Source of the DNA: Yersinia proxima | Lineage (GTDB): Bacteria; Pseudomonadota; Gammaproteobacteria; Enterobacterales; Enterobacteriaceae | Assembly (NCBI RefSeq): GCF_902170785.1 | Contig: NZ_CABHYG010000024.1 | Span: forward strand, 62,001-126,000 | Length of the DNA stretch: 64,000 nucleotides | Direction: 5' to 3' | In this document: piece by piece, positions 1 to 9,802 of the stretch | Layout of the letters: every line of letters starts with the position of its first letter | How positions within the stretch are numbered: the first letter of the stretch is position 1 | Translations under genes and position numbers: made by a program | Notes under the pieces: generated by a model | The model's input: only the letters and a program-made list of their open reading frames with translations | Told to the model about the DNA's origin: nothing | Database searches by the model: none

Positions 1-385
1 ATATTTCTTTATCCAGTTCCGTCAATGTACTTTGAGTTTCGCGCAAGCTGCGACTGGCCTGAGCAATAGTATTTTCTTGTTGTTTCAATTGGTCGAGCAA
101 GGCACTACGTTGCTGCTTTTGTTGCTGGACACTTTTTTCTTTTTCAGCGATATCTTGCTGAATAGTTTTCAACTGGGTTTTGTTATCTGCTGTTTTTGCA
201 GCTGGGGCATCAGCAGCATGGCTGGATAATGGCAACAACAATACGCCAGCGCAAAAAACGCTGGCGTACAGTGCTGACCACGGACGACGCATCAATTTAT
301 TCGGCAACGCAGACAAGCGCCTTGTATTGCCGGAGATGGTATCTTCCGTAACCATTGATATAGCAAATGACGCCTTTTCCTTCAT
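1..385 (-). CDS. envC: EnvC murein hydrolase activator, N-terminal part (cut by window edge)
   Basis: Only the start of the gene is in the window; the rest lies beyond position 1. The product is a periplasmic LytM-type factor that activates the amidases AmiA and AmiB at the division septum. The visible part has a hydrophobic export signal (after MRRPW, about positions 292-225) followed by a Gln/Lys/Glu-rich coiled coil with heptad spacing, as in EnvC of enterics; the degenerate peptidase domain is out of view. It follows gpmI on the same strand, the usual order. The start is unclear: in-frame ATGs lie at 385, 355 and 292, none with a strong ribosome site, and 385 is the longest that does not overlap gpmI. 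Confidence 0.85.
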   Translation of the reverse strand, partial: MKEKASFAISMVTEDTISGNTRRLSALPNKLMRRPWSALYASVFCAGVLLLPLSSHAADAPAAKTADNKTQLKTIQQDIAEKEKSVQQQKQQRSALLDQLKQQENTIAQASRSLRETQSTLTELDKEI

Positions 386-394
386 AACGAAGGA

Positions 395-1942
395 TTATTC
401 CACGATGAACAGCGGCTTACCAGTCATCTCTTGCGGGATTTCCATTTCCATCAGTGACAGCATGGTTGGTGCGATATCAGAAAGTTTGCCACCTTCGACT
501 GCTTTCACTTCTTTATTGCCGACATAAATCAGCGGAACAGGCAGGCTGGTATGGGCGGTGTGCGCCTGACCGGTCGCCGGGTCACGCATCTGCTCAGCAT
601 TGCCGTGGTCTGCGGTAATAAGCAATTGGCCATCCACTGCTTTCACGGCGGCAACCACCTGTTCAATGCAATTATCCAGAGTTTCTACTGCTTTTACTGC
701 GGCATCGTAATCACCGGTATGGCCGACCATATCGCCATTCGGGTAGTTACAAATGATCACATCATATTTGCCGCTGGCGATAGCCCCGACCAATTTCTCA
801 GTCAGTTCTGCTGAACTCATTTCTGGTTGCAGATCATAGGTTGCCACTTTTGGTGAGTTAATCAGAATGCGATCTTCACCTTTAAATGGTTCTTCAACGC
901 CGCCGTTATAGAAGAAAGTGACGTGAGCATATTTTTCGGTTTCAGAAATGCGCAACTGTGTTTTGTCATGCTTCATCAGCCACTCACCGAAGGTATTCTC
1001 CAGAGAGGCTGGCGGATAAGCACAGGCAACTTTAATATCTGCCGCATACTCAGTTAGCATCACAAAATCGCCGAAGTTAACCACTTTATCGCGTTTGAAG
1101 CCGTCAAAGTCGGCATTCACAAAGGTGCGGGTGATTTGGCGGGCGCGGTCAGCACGGAAGTTCATGAAAATCAACGCATCACCATCGTTCATGGCCGCAT
1201 CGGGTTCACCTGCGGCTTGAATAACGGTTGGTTTGACGAATTCATCATTTTCATTACGTGCGTAAGCGGCTTGCAAGCCGGCAACCGCGTTATCTGCGGT
1301 GAACTCGCCTTTTGCCTGAGTCAGCAAGTCGTAGGCCAGCTGTACACGATCCCAGCGGTTATCGCGATCCATGGCATAGTAGCGGCCAATGATAGAGGCA
1401 ATGCGGCCTTTACCCAGCGCTGCAAATTTTTCAGTGAATCGTTTCAGTGAAGGCTCAGCACTACGCGGCGGGGTGTCACGTCCATCGAGGAATGCATGTA
1501 GGTAAATTGCTGTGGCACCACGTTTGGCTGCCAGTTCAACCATCGCCAGAATGTGGTCTTCATGACTATGCACACCACCGGCAGATAGCAGGCCCATGAT
1601 ATGGACAGCTTTGCCTGCTTTAACCGCTTTATCCACGGCGGCAGTCAGGGTTGGGTTGGTGAAAAAATCACCGTCTTTGATTTCTTTGTCGAGGCGGGTC
1701 AAATCCTGGTAAACAATACGACCCGCGCCCAGATTGACGTGACCCACTTCGGAGTTACCCATTTGCCCATCTGGTAAACCAACATCCAGACCTGAAGCGG
1801 CAATCAAGGTATGAGGCTGTTGCTGCCATAAACGATCCATAACCGGAGTTTTAGCATTCAGAATGGCATTATCTTGCTGCTCTTCGCGGTGGCCATAGCC
1901 ATCCAGAATTGTCAGAACCAGCGGTTTTTTAGTGCTCGACAT
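395..1942 (-). CDS. gpmI: 2,3-bisphosphoglycerate-independent phosphoglycerate mutase
   Basis: Interconverts 3- and 2-phosphoglycerate in cytosolic glycolysis and gluconeogenesis using two manganese ions and a phosphoserine intermediate. At 515 residues it has the family's normal length. The N-terminal metal motif LTILDGYG (residues 10-17), the catalytic Ser64 in MGNSEVGH, and the C-terminal metal-binding [11 protein letters not shown] are all visible. It lies directly upstream of envC, nine bases apart, so the two are probably co-transcribed. Nothing is odd about it. Confidence 0.97.
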   Translation of the reverse strand: MSSTKKPLVLTILDGYGHREEQQDNAILNAKTPVMDRLWQQQPHTLIAASGLDVGLPDGQMGNSEVGHVNLGAGRIVYQDLTRLDKEIKDGDFFTNPTLTAAVDKAVKAGKAVHIMGLLSAGGVHSHEDHILAMVELAAKRGATAIYLHAFLDGRDTPPRSAEPSLKRFTEKFAALGKGRIASIIGRYYAMDRDNRWDRVQLAYDLLTQAKGEFTADNAVAGLQAAYARNENDEFVKPTVIQAAGEPDAAMNDGDALIFMNFRADRARQITRTFVNADFDGFKRDKVVNFGDFVMLTEYAADIKVACAYPPASLENTFGEWLMKHDKTQLRISETEKYAHVTFFYNGGVEEPFKGEDRILINSPKVATYDLQPEMSSAELTEKLVGAIASGKYDVIICNYPNGDMVGHTGDYDAAVKAVETLDNCIEQVVAAVKAVDGQLLITADHGNAEQMRDPATGQAHTAHTSLPVPLIYVGNKEVKAVEGGKLSDIAPTMLSLMEMEIPQEMTGKPLFIVE

Positions 1943-2183
1943 TGCATAACCTCTTTCTTATTAGAAAGGCGGTAATTTACTACAAAACCGGTTAAAAATA
2001 GCCCAAAGAGATCAACATTGGTGTGGGGTTTTGCGTAAAAATCACCAAAGGGACGATAAAACTTCCCGAGATTGCTCGCAGTTTCTGCAATAGCACTTGC
2101 ATATTGGCTGTATTTGCCGCAACGCGCAGGTATACTCTGTGACCTTGAATATTATCCCCTAACTAACGGGAGTTTTTACCCCC

Positions 2184-2618
2184 ATGTTGCAAGAAATTAT
2201 GCAATTCATTAGCCAGCATCCGGTGTTGAGCTTGGCTTGGGTGGCGTTGTTCGTCGCCGTCATTTTCACCAGCTTTAAAACGACGCTGTCAAAAGTCAAA
2301 GAGATTACTCGTGGTGAAGCGACGCGCCTGATTAATAAAGAAGATGCGGTGGTGGTCGATATCCGCACTCGTGATGATTACCGCAAGGGTCATATCGCCA
2401 GCTCAATTAATTTGCTGCCAAGTGATATTAAAAACGGCAATCTGGCGGAGTTGGAAAAGCATAAAGCACAGCCTATCATTGTAGTTTGTGCCACAGGGAC
2501 AACCTCCCGTGCTTCTGCTGAGCTGCTGAGCAAAGCTGGTTTTGAGCGGGTGTTTACCTTGAAAGAAGGTATCTCCGGCTGGAGTGGCGAGAATCTGCCA
2601 CTGGCGCGCGGTAAGTAA
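2184..2618 (+). CDS. yibN: Membrane-anchored rhodanese-like protein YibN
   Basis: A 144-residue protein with one N-terminal membrane segment (about residues 13-32) and a single cytoplasmic rhodanese domain. The domain carries a Cys at residue 102 in a CATGTTSR loop, where the catalytic persulfide Cys of active rhodaneses sits, so sulfurtransferase activity is possible; the remembered E. coli protein differs in this loop. It is the first gene of the yibN-grxC-secB-gpsA-cysE series, which fits a role near thiol or export chemistry, but no substrate can be read from sequence. Confidence 0.92.
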   Translation: MLQEIMQFISQHPVLSLAWVALFVAVIFTSFKTTLSKVKEITRGEATRLINKEDAVVVDIRTRDDYRKGHIASSINLLPSDIKNGNLAELEKHKAQPIIVVCATGTTSRASAELLSKAGFERVFTLKEGISGWSGENLPLARGK

Positions 2619-2667
2619 TATTTATATTCGCTATATCAATAGATTGTAACTTTAACTGAGGTGTACC

Positions 2668-2916
2668 ATGGCGAAAATTGAGATTTATACCAAAGCAACC
2701 TGCCCATTCTGTCACCGTGCTAAAGCGCTACTGAACAGTAAAGGCGCCGCTTTTCATGAAATCGCAATTGATAACGACCCAGCCAAACGTGAAGAGATGA
2801 TTGCTCGCAGCGGGCGGACGACGGTGCCTCAGGTATTTATTGATGGGCAGCATATCGGCGGCTGTGATGATTTACACGCCCTGGATGCGCGCGGTGGGCT
2901 TGACCCGCTGCTTTAA
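2668..2916 (+). CDS. grxC: Glutaredoxin 3
   Basis: Small 82-residue cytosolic glutathione-dependent thiol oxidoreductase that reduces disulfides and glutathione mixed disulfides. The dithiol active site CPFC is at residues 12-15, followed by the cis-proline TVPQVF and the glutathione-binding GGCDDL motif near the C-terminus. Length and motifs match enterobacterial GrxC. It lies 49 bases after yibN and 90 before secB, the conserved enterobacterial order. Confidence 0.96.
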   Translation: MAKIEIYTKATCPFCHRAKALLNSKGAAFHEIAIDNDPAKREEMIARSGRTTVPQVFIDGQHIGGCDDLHALDARGGLDPLL

Positions 2917-3006
2917 CTCGTCAGTGGGCCCCATTAATGTAATGGAAAGAGCCCACGGCGAAAGTGCTGTTTAATAAGGACGTCTAACTTTAGGGTATCT
3001 ATACAC

Positions 3007-3477
3007 ATGTCAGAACAAAACAACACCGAGATGGCTTTCCAGATCCAACGTATCTACACCAAAGATATCTCTTTCGAAGCACCAAATGCTCCGCAGGTTT
3101 TTCAGCAGGATTGGCAGCCAGAAGTTAAACTTGATCTTGATACTGCTTCCAGTCAGCTGGCTGAAGATGTGTATGAAGTAGTACTGCGTGTGACTGTAAC
3201 GGCCTCTTTGGGCGAAGAAACGGCATTCCTGTGTGAAGTACAGCAGGGCGGTATCTTCTCCATCGCAGGTATCGACGGTACTCAGTTGGCACATTGCTTA
3301 GGTGCATACTGCCCGAACATTCTGTTCCCGTATGCGCGTGAATGCATCACCAGTCTGGTTTCTCGCGGTACTTTCCCACAGCTGAATCTGGCACCGGTTA
3401 ACTTTGATGCCCTGTTCATGAACTATCTGCAACAGCAGGCTGAAGGCGAAGGTGCTGAACAACGTCAGGATGCCTGA
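3007..3477 (+). CDS. secB: Protein-export chaperone SecB
   Basis: Tetrameric cytosolic chaperone that holds preproteins unfolded and hands them to SecA at the Sec translocon. The 156-residue product begins [20 protein letters not shown], the typical SecB opening, contains the conserved [10 protein letters not shown] segment, and ends with an acidic, Gln-rich tail. Its stop codon overlaps the start of gpsA in a TGATG junction, indicating translational coupling. Confidence 0.98.
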   Translation: MSEQNNTEMAFQIQRIYTKDISFEAPNAPQVFQQDWQPEVKLDLDTASSQLAEDVYEVVLRVTVTASLGEETAFLCEVQQGGIFSIAGIDGTQLAHCLGAYCPNILFPYARECITSLVSRGTFPQLNLAPVNFDALFMNYLQQQAEGEGAEQRQDA

Positions 3478-4496
3478 TGAACACCACCCATGCTTCAATG
3501 ACTGTCATCGGTGCCGGATCTTACGGCACCGCATTAGCCATTACGCTAGCGCGTAATGGCCATCAAGTCGTGTTATGGGGTCACGACCCTAAACATATTC
3601 AAACTCTGCAACACGACCGTTGTAACCAGGCCTTCCTGCCCGATGTCCCTTTCCCCGACACCTTGTTATTGGAAACTGACCTGGCACGTGCGCTGGCTGC
3701 CAGTCGTGATGTGCTGGTGGTAGTACCCAGCCATGTCTTCGGGGCGGTATTGAACCAGCTCAAACCACACTTACGCCCAGATGCGCGTATTGTTTGGGCA
3801 ACCAAAGGGCTTGAGGCAGAAACCGGCCGCTTGCTGGCTGATGTCGCGAGGGAAGTGCTGGGAGAGAGCATTCCGCTGGCTGTGGTTTCTGGGCCGACCT
3901 TTGCCAAAGAGCTGGCCGCCGGTTTACCCACTGCAATTGCACTGGCATCGACTGATGTGCAGTTTAGTGAAGACCTGCAACAGCTGTTGCACTGTGGTAA
4001 AAGTTTCCGCGTTTACAGCAATCCTGACTTTATCGGGGTGCAACTTGGTGGCGCGGTTAAAAACGTGATTGCGATTGGTGCCGGGATGTCCGATGGTATT
4101 GGTTTTGGCGCAAATGCGCGAACCGCATTGATAACCCGTGGTTTGGCAGAAATGACGCGTCTTGGTTCTGCATTAGGTGCGGATCCCTCCACCTTTATGG
4201 GCATGGCAGGGCTAGGTGATTTGGTGCTAACCTGCACAGATAACCAATCCCGTAATCGTCGGTTTGGCATCATGCTTGGTCAGGGATTAGGCGTACAAGA
4301 GGCGCAGGATAAAATTGGTCAAGTGGTTGAAGGTTACCGCAATACCAAGGAAGTTCTGGCGCTGGCTCAGCGTAATGGTGTAGAGATGCCAATCACTGAA
4401 CAAATTTATCAGGTGCTGTACAGCCACAAAAATGCGCGTGAAGCGGCACTGACCTTATTGGGTCGGACCAAAAAAGACGAGAAAAGCGGCATTTAG
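3477..4496 (+). CDS. gpsA: Glycerol-3-phosphate dehydrogenase [NAD(P)+]
   Basis: Reduces dihydroxyacetone phosphate to sn-glycerol-3-phosphate, the precursor of phospholipid headgroups, in the cytosol. The Rossmann motif [10 protein letters not shown] lies near residues 12-21; the conserved SGPTFAKE and the KNVIAIGAG lysine segment of the active site follow. At 339 residues it is of normal length. It overlaps secB by one base (TGATG). Between it and cysE lie 122 bases with no evident gene. Confidence 0.97.
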   Translation: MNTTHASMTVIGAGSYGTALAITLARNGHQVVLWGHDPKHIQTLQHDRCNQAFLPDVPFPDTLLLETDLARALAASRDVLVVVPSHVFGAVLNQLKPHLRPDARIVWATKGLEAETGRLLADVAREVLGESIPLAVVSGPTFAKELAAGLPTAIALASTDVQFSEDLQQLLHCGKSFRVYSNPDFIGVQLGGAVKNVIAIGAGMSDGIGFGANARTALITRGLAEMTRLGSALGADPSTFMGMAGLGDLVLTCTDNQSRNRRFGIMLGQGLGVQEAQDKIGQVVEGYRNTKEVLALAQRNGVEMPITEQIYQVLYSHKNAREAALTLLGRTKKDEKSGI

Positions 4497-4618
4497 TTGT
4501 TCAGCTGAAATAAAATAATAAAGATATACCCACAATCCTTGGTGTTGTTTCAGGAGCTTAGGGTATCAGTCGCTTCGGTCGTTCCCCGAAGTGGCTTGTT
4601 TATGGGCAGGAGTAGGCA

Positions 4619-5440
4619 ATGTCGTCAGAAGAGTTAGAGCTGGTTTGGAGTAGCATTAAATCAGAAGCGAGAGCACTGGCCGAGTGTGAACCCATGCTGG
4701 CAAGTTTTTTTCATGCGACATTATTGAAGCATGAGAATTTAGGCAGTGCACTGAGCTATATTCTGGCGAATAAATTGGCAAATCCTATCATGCCTGCTAT
4801 TGCCATCCGCGAAGTGGTTGAAGATGCCTATCGTGCTGATGCACAAATGATTGTGTCTGCTGCCCGCGATATTTTGGCGGTACGATTGCGCGACCCGGCG
4901 GTTGATAAATATTCCACGCCGTTGCTATACCTGAAAGGTTTCCATGCTTTACAGGCTTACCGTATCGGCCACTGGTTGTGGGCGCAGGATCGTAAAGCAC
5001 TGGCAATTTACCTGCAAAATCAAGTTTCTGTTGCTTTTGGTGTGGATATCCACCCTGCGGCAACCATTGGTTGCGGCATCATGCTAGACCATGCGACTGG
5101 TATTGTGATTGGTGAAACTGCCGTGGTTGAGAATGATGTTTCCATTCTACAATCTGTCACCTTGGGGGGGACCGGTAAAACCAGTGGCGACCGTCATCCG
5201 AAGATCCGTGAAGGTGTGATGATTGGCGCGGGTGCAAAAATTTTGGGAAATATCGAAGTCGGCCGTGGTGCCAAAATTGGTGCGGGGTCAGTGGTATTGC
5301 AGGCTGTACCTCCCCATACGACAGCCGCCGGTGTGCCAGCTCGCATTGTCGGTAAACCAGAGAGTGATAAGCCATCGTTGGATATGGATCAGCACTTCAA
5401 TGGGATGAGCCACGGGTTTGAATACGGCGACGGCATCTAA
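4619..5440 (+). CDS. cysE: Serine O-acetyltransferase
   Basis: Makes O-acetylserine from serine and acetyl-CoA, the committed step of cysteine synthesis. The N-terminal helical domain (about residues 1-140) is followed by a left-handed beta-helix of hexapeptide repeats (DIHPAATIG, GVMIGAGAKILG, GAKIGAGSVVL) with catalytic His in LDHATG. The C-terminal tail ends in GDGI, and in the family a C-terminal Ile enters the CysK active site to form cysteine synthase. An AGGAGTAGG ribosome site precedes the ATG. Confidence 0.97.
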   Translation: MSSEELELVWSSIKSEARALAECEPMLASFFHATLLKHENLGSALSYILANKLANPIMPAIAIREVVEDAYRADAQMIVSAARDILAVRLRDPAVDKYSTPLLYLKGFHALQAYRIGHWLWAQDRKALAIYLQNQVSVAFGVDIHPAATIGCGIMLDHATGIVIGETAVVENDVSILQSVTLGGTGKTSGDRHPKIREGVMIGAGAKILGNIEVGRGAKIGAGSVVLQAVPPHTTAAGVPARIVGKPESDKPSLDMDQHFNGMSHGFEYGDGI

Positions 5441-5441
5441 T

Positions 5442-5654
5442 CCCCTTCGTCCTTGAAGCTGCAGGGGTGTTGGCTACGTTCGTTACTCGGCCCGTCCATG
5501 GGCCTCGCCTCTGCGAGGCCGCTGCAAACAGCGTTCAAATCGGTTCCCGACCGATTTGTCACCCGAATCACTGACTTGTCGTTGATCTTAGATAAATAAG
5601 CTCATCGGGATGAGTTCGTTTGCTGCCTTGCTACAACTCCAATTACTTTGGATA
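5442..5654. repeat. ERIC element with an internal insertion of about 72 bp
   Basis: Aligns by eye, in reverse orientation, with the typical ERIC at 31393-31519: it begins CCTTCGTCCTTGAAG and ends CCAATTACTTTGGATA, with the CTCATCGGGATGAG core. Positions 5489-5560 have no counterpart in the copies at 46615 and 60660 and contain stem-loops (CCTCGC/GCGAGG and AAATCGGT/ACCGATTT). Insertions of about 70 bp at fixed sites are known in Yersinia ERICs. It fills the gap between the convergent cysE and trmL. Confidence 0.8.
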
Positions 5655-5708
5655 GACACCTTTCTATTGAGTTGCCAGCCGACCGCCGACATATTTTGGT
5701 CAAAAAAA

Positions 5709-6212
5709 CTACTCTTTCAGTAACGCCCCCGGATAACCTAATTGCCGCCAGGCTTCGTACACCACTACAGATACGGCATTTGACAGGTTCATGCTGCGGC
5801 TGGCGGCAAGCATTGGAATTCTGATTTTCTGTTGGGCAGGTAATGCATCCAGAACATTGGGTGGTAAGCCGCGGGTTTCTGGGCCAAACAGCAGATAATC
5901 ATTCACCTGATAATTCACTGCGCTGTGGGCCGGTGTTCCTTTGGTCGTCAGGGCAAATAAACGAGCCGGATTTGTGCCAGCAGATTGTGCGCCGTCGAGG
6001 TTTTCACTGTCTAAAAAGGCTTGATAGTCATGGTGGTGCTTAATATTAGCAAACTCATGATAATCAAGACCCGCGCGGCGTAAGCGTTTGTCATCCCAGG
6101 TGAAACCTAAAGGTTTAATCAGATGGAGCTGGCAGCCAGTATTCGCACATAACCGGATAATATTGCCGGTATTCGGCGGGATTTCGGGTTCAAATAAAAC
6201 GATATTAAGCAT
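5709..6212 (-). CDS. trmL: tRNA (cytidine/uridine-34-2'-O)-methyltransferase TrmL
   Basis: SPOUT-family enzyme that 2'-O-methylates the wobble base of the two tRNA-Leu isoacceptors. The start at 6212 gives [17 protein letters not shown], the family's opening; longer in-frame starts upstream add an unrelated leader. The SAM-binding trefoil knot motifs [11 protein letters not shown] and [19 protein letters not shown] are present near the C-terminus. The 167-residue length is normal. It runs convergent to cysE, with an ERIC between them, and divergent from ada. Confidence 0.95.
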   Translation of the reverse strand: MLNIVLFEPEIPPNTGNIIRLCANTGCQLHLIKPLGFTWDDKRLRRAGLDYHEFANIKHHHDYQAFLDSENLDGAQSAGTNPARLFALTTKGTPAHSAVNYQVNDYLLFGPETRGLPPNVLDALPAQQKIRIPMLAASRSMNLSNAVSVVVYEAWRQLGYPGALLKE

Positions 6213-6385
6213 ATGTCCCCCCAAGAATGAGGGGCGTAGGTTACCAGAAACCCCCTCCCTGTGCAGCGGTTGCCTATTCTTGATGGATGTCGTAAAACAA
6301 AAATTTGAAAGCAAGGAGTGGAGTGTACCTACCGTGGTGTTTTTATAAGCTGATCACCATAGTCAGTATCAATGGGGTATTCATC

Positions 6386-7477
6386 ATGACATCAGTTAGG
6401 GGAATTATAGACAATGCACCGGACCCACGTTGGGTTGCCATTGTTAACCGTGATAAAACCGCCGATGGTCAGTTTGTTTATGCGGTGAAAACCACCGGTG
6501 TATATTGTCGGCCCTCATGCTCGTCCCGTCAGGCTAAAGTAGAAAACATTGAATTCTATGCTGATAATGATGCAGCAGAGCTTGCCGGTTATCGGCCATG
6601 TAAACGTTGCCGGCCTACTCAGTTATCCCAAGCGCAGCAGCACGCAGAGAAAATCAGCCAGGCATGTCGATTAATTGAGCAAGCCGAAACGCCCTTTACA
6701 CTTGATGCATTGGCGGCTGAATTGAATCTCAGTACTTTTCATTTCCACCGGTTATTTAAATCCATTACCGGGCTAACTCCCAAAGCGTATGCCTCCGCGA
6801 CTCGCAATGCGCGCATTCGTCAGCAATTAGCGGGGAAAGGTTCGGTGACAGATGCAATTTTTGAAGCCGGGTATAACTCTAATGGTCGTTTTTACGAGCA
6901 ATCTAATCAGTTATTGGGCATGACGCCGACTCGCTACCGCCAGGGTGGCCGCGATACCACACTGCGTTTTGCTGTTGGGGAAAGCTCTCTCGGCGCAATC
7001 CTGATGGCAAAAAGTGAACTGGGGATATGCGCTATTTTGTTAGGTGATGACCCGGCTCTACTGGTGCAGCAATTGCAGGATAAGTTTCCTCAGGCGGAGT
7101 TGATCGGTGGGGATGCTGAGTTTGAGCAATGGTTCGCGCAGGTGGTAGGGTTGGTCGAGGCTCCGCAGCTTGGGCTGGATTTGCCACTGGATATTCGTGG
7201 TACGGCATTCCAACAGCGGGTTTGGCAAGCATTGCGAGAAATACCGGCTGGAGATACTGCCAGCTATGCTGATATCGCCGCTAAAATTGGCGCACCGAAA
7301 GCGGTACGAGCAGTGGCGGGTGCTTGTGCTGCCAACATGTTAGCTGTTGCTATTCCTTGCCACCGGGTCATTCGCCAGGATGGCGCATTGTCAGGCTATC
7401 GCTGGGGGATTGAGCGCAAGAAGCGGTTACTGGAAAAAGAGCAGCAGGAAGCCTGGGATCAGCCCGATCCGGCATGA
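6386..7477 (+). CDS. ada: Bifunctional methylated-DNA repair protein and transcriptional regulator Ada
   Basis: Repairs methylphosphotriesters and O6-methylguanine in DNA by self-methylation and, once methylated at its N-terminal Cys, activates the adaptive response. Domains in order: zinc domain with CRPSC (Cys41, Cys45) and CKRC, an AraC-type helix-turn-helix (about 85-185), and the methyltransferase domain with PCHR and RAVAGACAANM. The start at 6386 (MTSVRGIIDN) is preceded by GGGGT and fits the family's length (363 residues); an upstream in-frame start would overlap the trmL promoter region. No clear Ada box was found. Confidence 0.94.
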   Translation: MTSVRGIIDNAPDPRWVAIVNRDKTADGQFVYAVKTTGVYCRPSCSSRQAKVENIEFYADNDAAELAGYRPCKRCRPTQLSQAQQHAEKISQACRLIEQAETPFTLDALAAELNLSTFHFHRLFKSITGLTPKAYASATRNARIRQQLAGKGSVTDAIFEAGYNSNGRFYEQSNQLLGMTPTRYRQGGRDTTLRFAVGESSLGAILMAKSELGICAILLGDDPALLVQQLQDKFPQAELIGGDAEFEQWFAQVVGLVEAPQLGLDLPLDIRGTAFQQRVWQALREIPAGDTASYADIAAKIGAPKAVRAVAGACAANMLAVAIPCHRVIRQDGALSGYRWGIERKKRLLEKEQQEAWDQPDPA

Positions 7478-7546
7478 TCGGCTTGTCGAGATGATACCTT
7501 GCGCACTTGGCATTACAGCTAATAAGCCAGGTGCGCAAGAAACGTA

Positions 7547-8923
7547 TTAAACTTTAAGTGGATGCAGTGGCAGCCAGATTATCAGGCGCAGCCCGCCTAA
7601 TGGGCTGTCCTCGGCTCGCACCCAACCGCGATGCTGATTAACCGCCGTTTCCACAATAGCCAATCCCAAACCTGTCCCGCCAGACTCACGATCTCGCGCT
7701 TCATCAGTGCGGTAGAATGGCCGGAATATCTGCTCACGGTCCTCTGGGCTGACACCTGGCCCATCATCATCGACAGTGATAGTTACCCCTTGATTATCCG
7801 AACTGAATGCCACAGCAATGTGATGATGAGAGTAACGCAGTGCATTACGCACGATATTCTCTAGCGCGCTGTCAAGGGCCGCAGGATTGCCAAATAAGGT
7901 CCAAGGCCCCGGAGGGGAAGTCACTTCCAATGTTTTGCCCATTTGGTCGGCTTCGAACTGTGCGTTTTCCAGCACATCAGACCAAAGTTCATTGGCCTTA
8001 ATCGGCTCGCGATGTAACTCGTTTTTATGCTGACTACGGGATAACACCAGTAAATCGTTGATCATGCTATCTAGCCGTTGCGCTTCCATTTCGATGCGCT
8101 CCAGTTCCTTACCTTCACCATGACGGCGGCGCATCAGCGCAGTCGCCAATTGTAGGCGGGTTAGTGGAGTACGCAATTCATGGGAGATATCAGAAATCAG
8201 CCGTTGCTGGGCTACAACCATCCTGTCGAGTGCACTGATCATCTGGTTAAAACTGGCACCGGTGGCCAAAAATTCTTGTGGCCCGGACTCCAGCTCAGGG
8301 TGCTGTTTCAGGTTACCTCGCGCTACATCATCAGCGGCATTTTTCAACTTACGCGCCGGTTTTGCCAGACTCCATGCCAGCCATAGCAGCAGCGGTGCAC
8401 TGATGAGCATGGTGGCAATCAATAACAACAGCGGCCGGTCAAACATCAAATTAATAAAATCTGATTGTGGGCTGCTGGCAGGGCGCAGCAGATAGAGTTG
8501 ATAGTTATCCTCTCCATCGCGAATAGAGAATGGCCCGACCATCTCAACGCGGCCATATTTTTTCTTTTTCGGCTGATCTGAGTTATCTGACTGCCCGATA
8601 AAGTTACGCACCATTTGCATTTCGTGACGCTGAGCCCCGATGACACGGCCCTCGGTGGTCACTAATACTAAATGTTGACCCGGCGGCGCCCACTTTTCGA
8701 TGGCGCGATAAAGCCTGCGCCACCACATGAGATCGTTGGCCGGGTCGCTGGCCAGTTCGGCCTCAATGTGTTGCTCCAGCATCGTTCCCTGACGCTGTTC
8801 GCTATCGAGCAAGGTGGTCATTTGACGTGAATCGAGCTTTGGCACCATCAACACCAGCATTAATACCAGCGCTAAGGTAAACCAGAAAATCGCAAAAATT
8901 CGCGTCGTTAAACTGTTAATCAT
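7547..8923 (-). CDS. cpxA: Envelope-stress sensor histidine kinase CpxA
   Basis: Inner-membrane sensor that phosphorylates CpxR when envelope proteins misfold. Two membrane segments (about residues 10-29 and 164-186) flank a periplasmic sensor domain; HAMP linker, dimerisation domain with phospho-acceptor His248 in ISHELRTPLTR, and the ATPase domain with NIVRNALRYS and GTGLGLAIV follow. At 458 residues it matches the family. Its start overlaps the cpxR stop by four bases (ATGA), so it is translationally coupled. Confidence 0.97.
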   Translation of the reverse strand: MINSLTTRIFAIFWFTLALVLMLVLMVPKLDSRQMTTLLDSEQRQGTMLEQHIEAELASDPANDLMWWRRLYRAIEKWAPPGQHLVLVTTEGRVIGAQRHEMQMVRNFIGQSDNSDQPKKKKYGRVEMVGPFSIRDGEDNYQLYLLRPASSPQSDFINLMFDRPLLLLIATMLISAPLLLWLAWSLAKPARKLKNAADDVARGNLKQHPELESGPQEFLATGASFNQMISALDRMVVAQQRLISDISHELRTPLTRLQLATALMRRRHGEGKELERIEMEAQRLDSMINDLLVLSRSQHKNELHREPIKANELWSDVLENAQFEADQMGKTLEVTSPPGPWTLFGNPAALDSALENIVRNALRYSHHHIAVAFSSDNQGVTITVDDDGPGVSPEDREQIFRPFYRTDEARDRESGGTGLGLAIVETAVNQHRGWVRAEDSPLGGLRLIIWLPLHPLKV

Positions 8924-9618
8924 GTTTCAGAGACCATCAGATACCCGCGTCCGCGCAGGGTTTTAAACCAAGGTAGCCCGTCTTTACGGTCCGGCAATTT
9001 GCGGCGCAGATTTGAAATATGCATATCAATAGCACGATCAAAAGGTGTCAATCGTTTCCCCAGCACTTCCTGGCTGAGGTGTTCGCGTGATACCACTTGG
9101 CCGAGATGCTGGGCCAACAGGTAGAGTAAGGTAAATTCAGTCCCGGTCAGTTCCAGAGACTGCCCTTCAAAGCTGGCTTCTTGACGGCCCGGATTCAATT
9201 GCAGGCAATCAACTTCCAGTGTTGGCGCGCTTTGATCGACATTTTGCTGCTGCTCACTCCAGTTCGAGCGGCGCAAGATAGCCCGAATGCGAGCCACCAG
9301 TTCACGGTCATTAAACGGTTTTGCGAGATAATCATCCGCCCCCAGCTCCAGACCCAGCACCCGATCTAAATCACTACCACGAGCCGTCAGCATAATCACT
9401 GGGGTCTGGTGGTGTTGACGTAACTCTTTCAAGGTTTCGATACCATTTTTGCGTGGCATCATAATATCAAGTAATAACAAGTCGATAGAACTGTCCAGCA
9501 GGTTCAATGCTTGTTCACCATCGTGAGCAACAACAACATTAAAACCTTCCATTTCCAGTAATTCTTTCAATAGCGACGTCAGTTCACGATCATCATCAAC
9601 CAATAGGATTTTATGCAT
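8920..9618 (-). CDS. cpxR: Envelope-stress response regulator CpxR
   Basis: OmpR-type DNA-binding response regulator that controls periplasmic folding factors, including cpxP. Receiver domain with acidic pocket DDD and phospho-acceptor Asp51 in LLLLDIMMP; the C-terminal winged helix carries FDRAIDMHISNLRRKLP. The start at 9618 (MHKILLVDDD) gives the standard 232 residues and has TTGTTTCTCCTC, i.e. a GAGGAG ribosome site on its strand; longer starts would run through the CpxR boxes. It heads the cpxRA operon, divergent from cpxP. Confidence 0.97.
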   Translation of the reverse strand: MHKILLVDDDRELTSLLKELLEMEGFNVVVAHDGEQALNLLDSSIDLLLLDIMMPRKNGIETLKELRQHHQTPVIMLTARGSDLDRVLGLELGADDYLAKPFNDRELVARIRAILRRSNWSEQQQNVDQSAPTLEVDCLQLNPGRQEASFEGQSLELTGTEFTLLYLLAQHLGQVVSREHLSQEVLGKRLTPFDRAIDMHISNLRRKLPDRKDGLPWFKTLRGRGYLMVSET

Positions 9619-9672
9619 AATTGTTTCTCCTCTTGACGCAAAATACGTTATCAATTGCCGGTATTCCATGAC

Positions 9673-9708
9673 TTTACTTAGCTTTACATGCCCTGACCCC
9701 AGTTTTAC
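9673..9708. promoter_or_regulatory. CpxR binding boxes between cpxR and cpxP
   Basis: On the minus strand 9687-9673 reads GTAAAGCTAAGTAAA, an exact match to the GTAAA-N5-GTAAA CpxR consensus. A third GTAAA half-site is at 9708-9704. The position between divergent cpxRA and cpxP fits autoregulation of cpxRA and CpxR activation of cpxP. Confidence 0.85.
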
Positions 9709-9802
9709 ATGCACTGACGCTAGTTTGCAGCCGGGCCGGTAGACTGCTCCTCATTGAATCGCAGAGCAGTAAATCGCTTAGCAGATAGAAACCAGGAGTT
9801 AA

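Noticed and set aside
4524-4567. ERIC-like ends (ATACCCACAATCC ... AGGGTAT) between gpsA and cysE
   Set aside because: Only the short ends match and no core is visible; too weak to list as a repeat.
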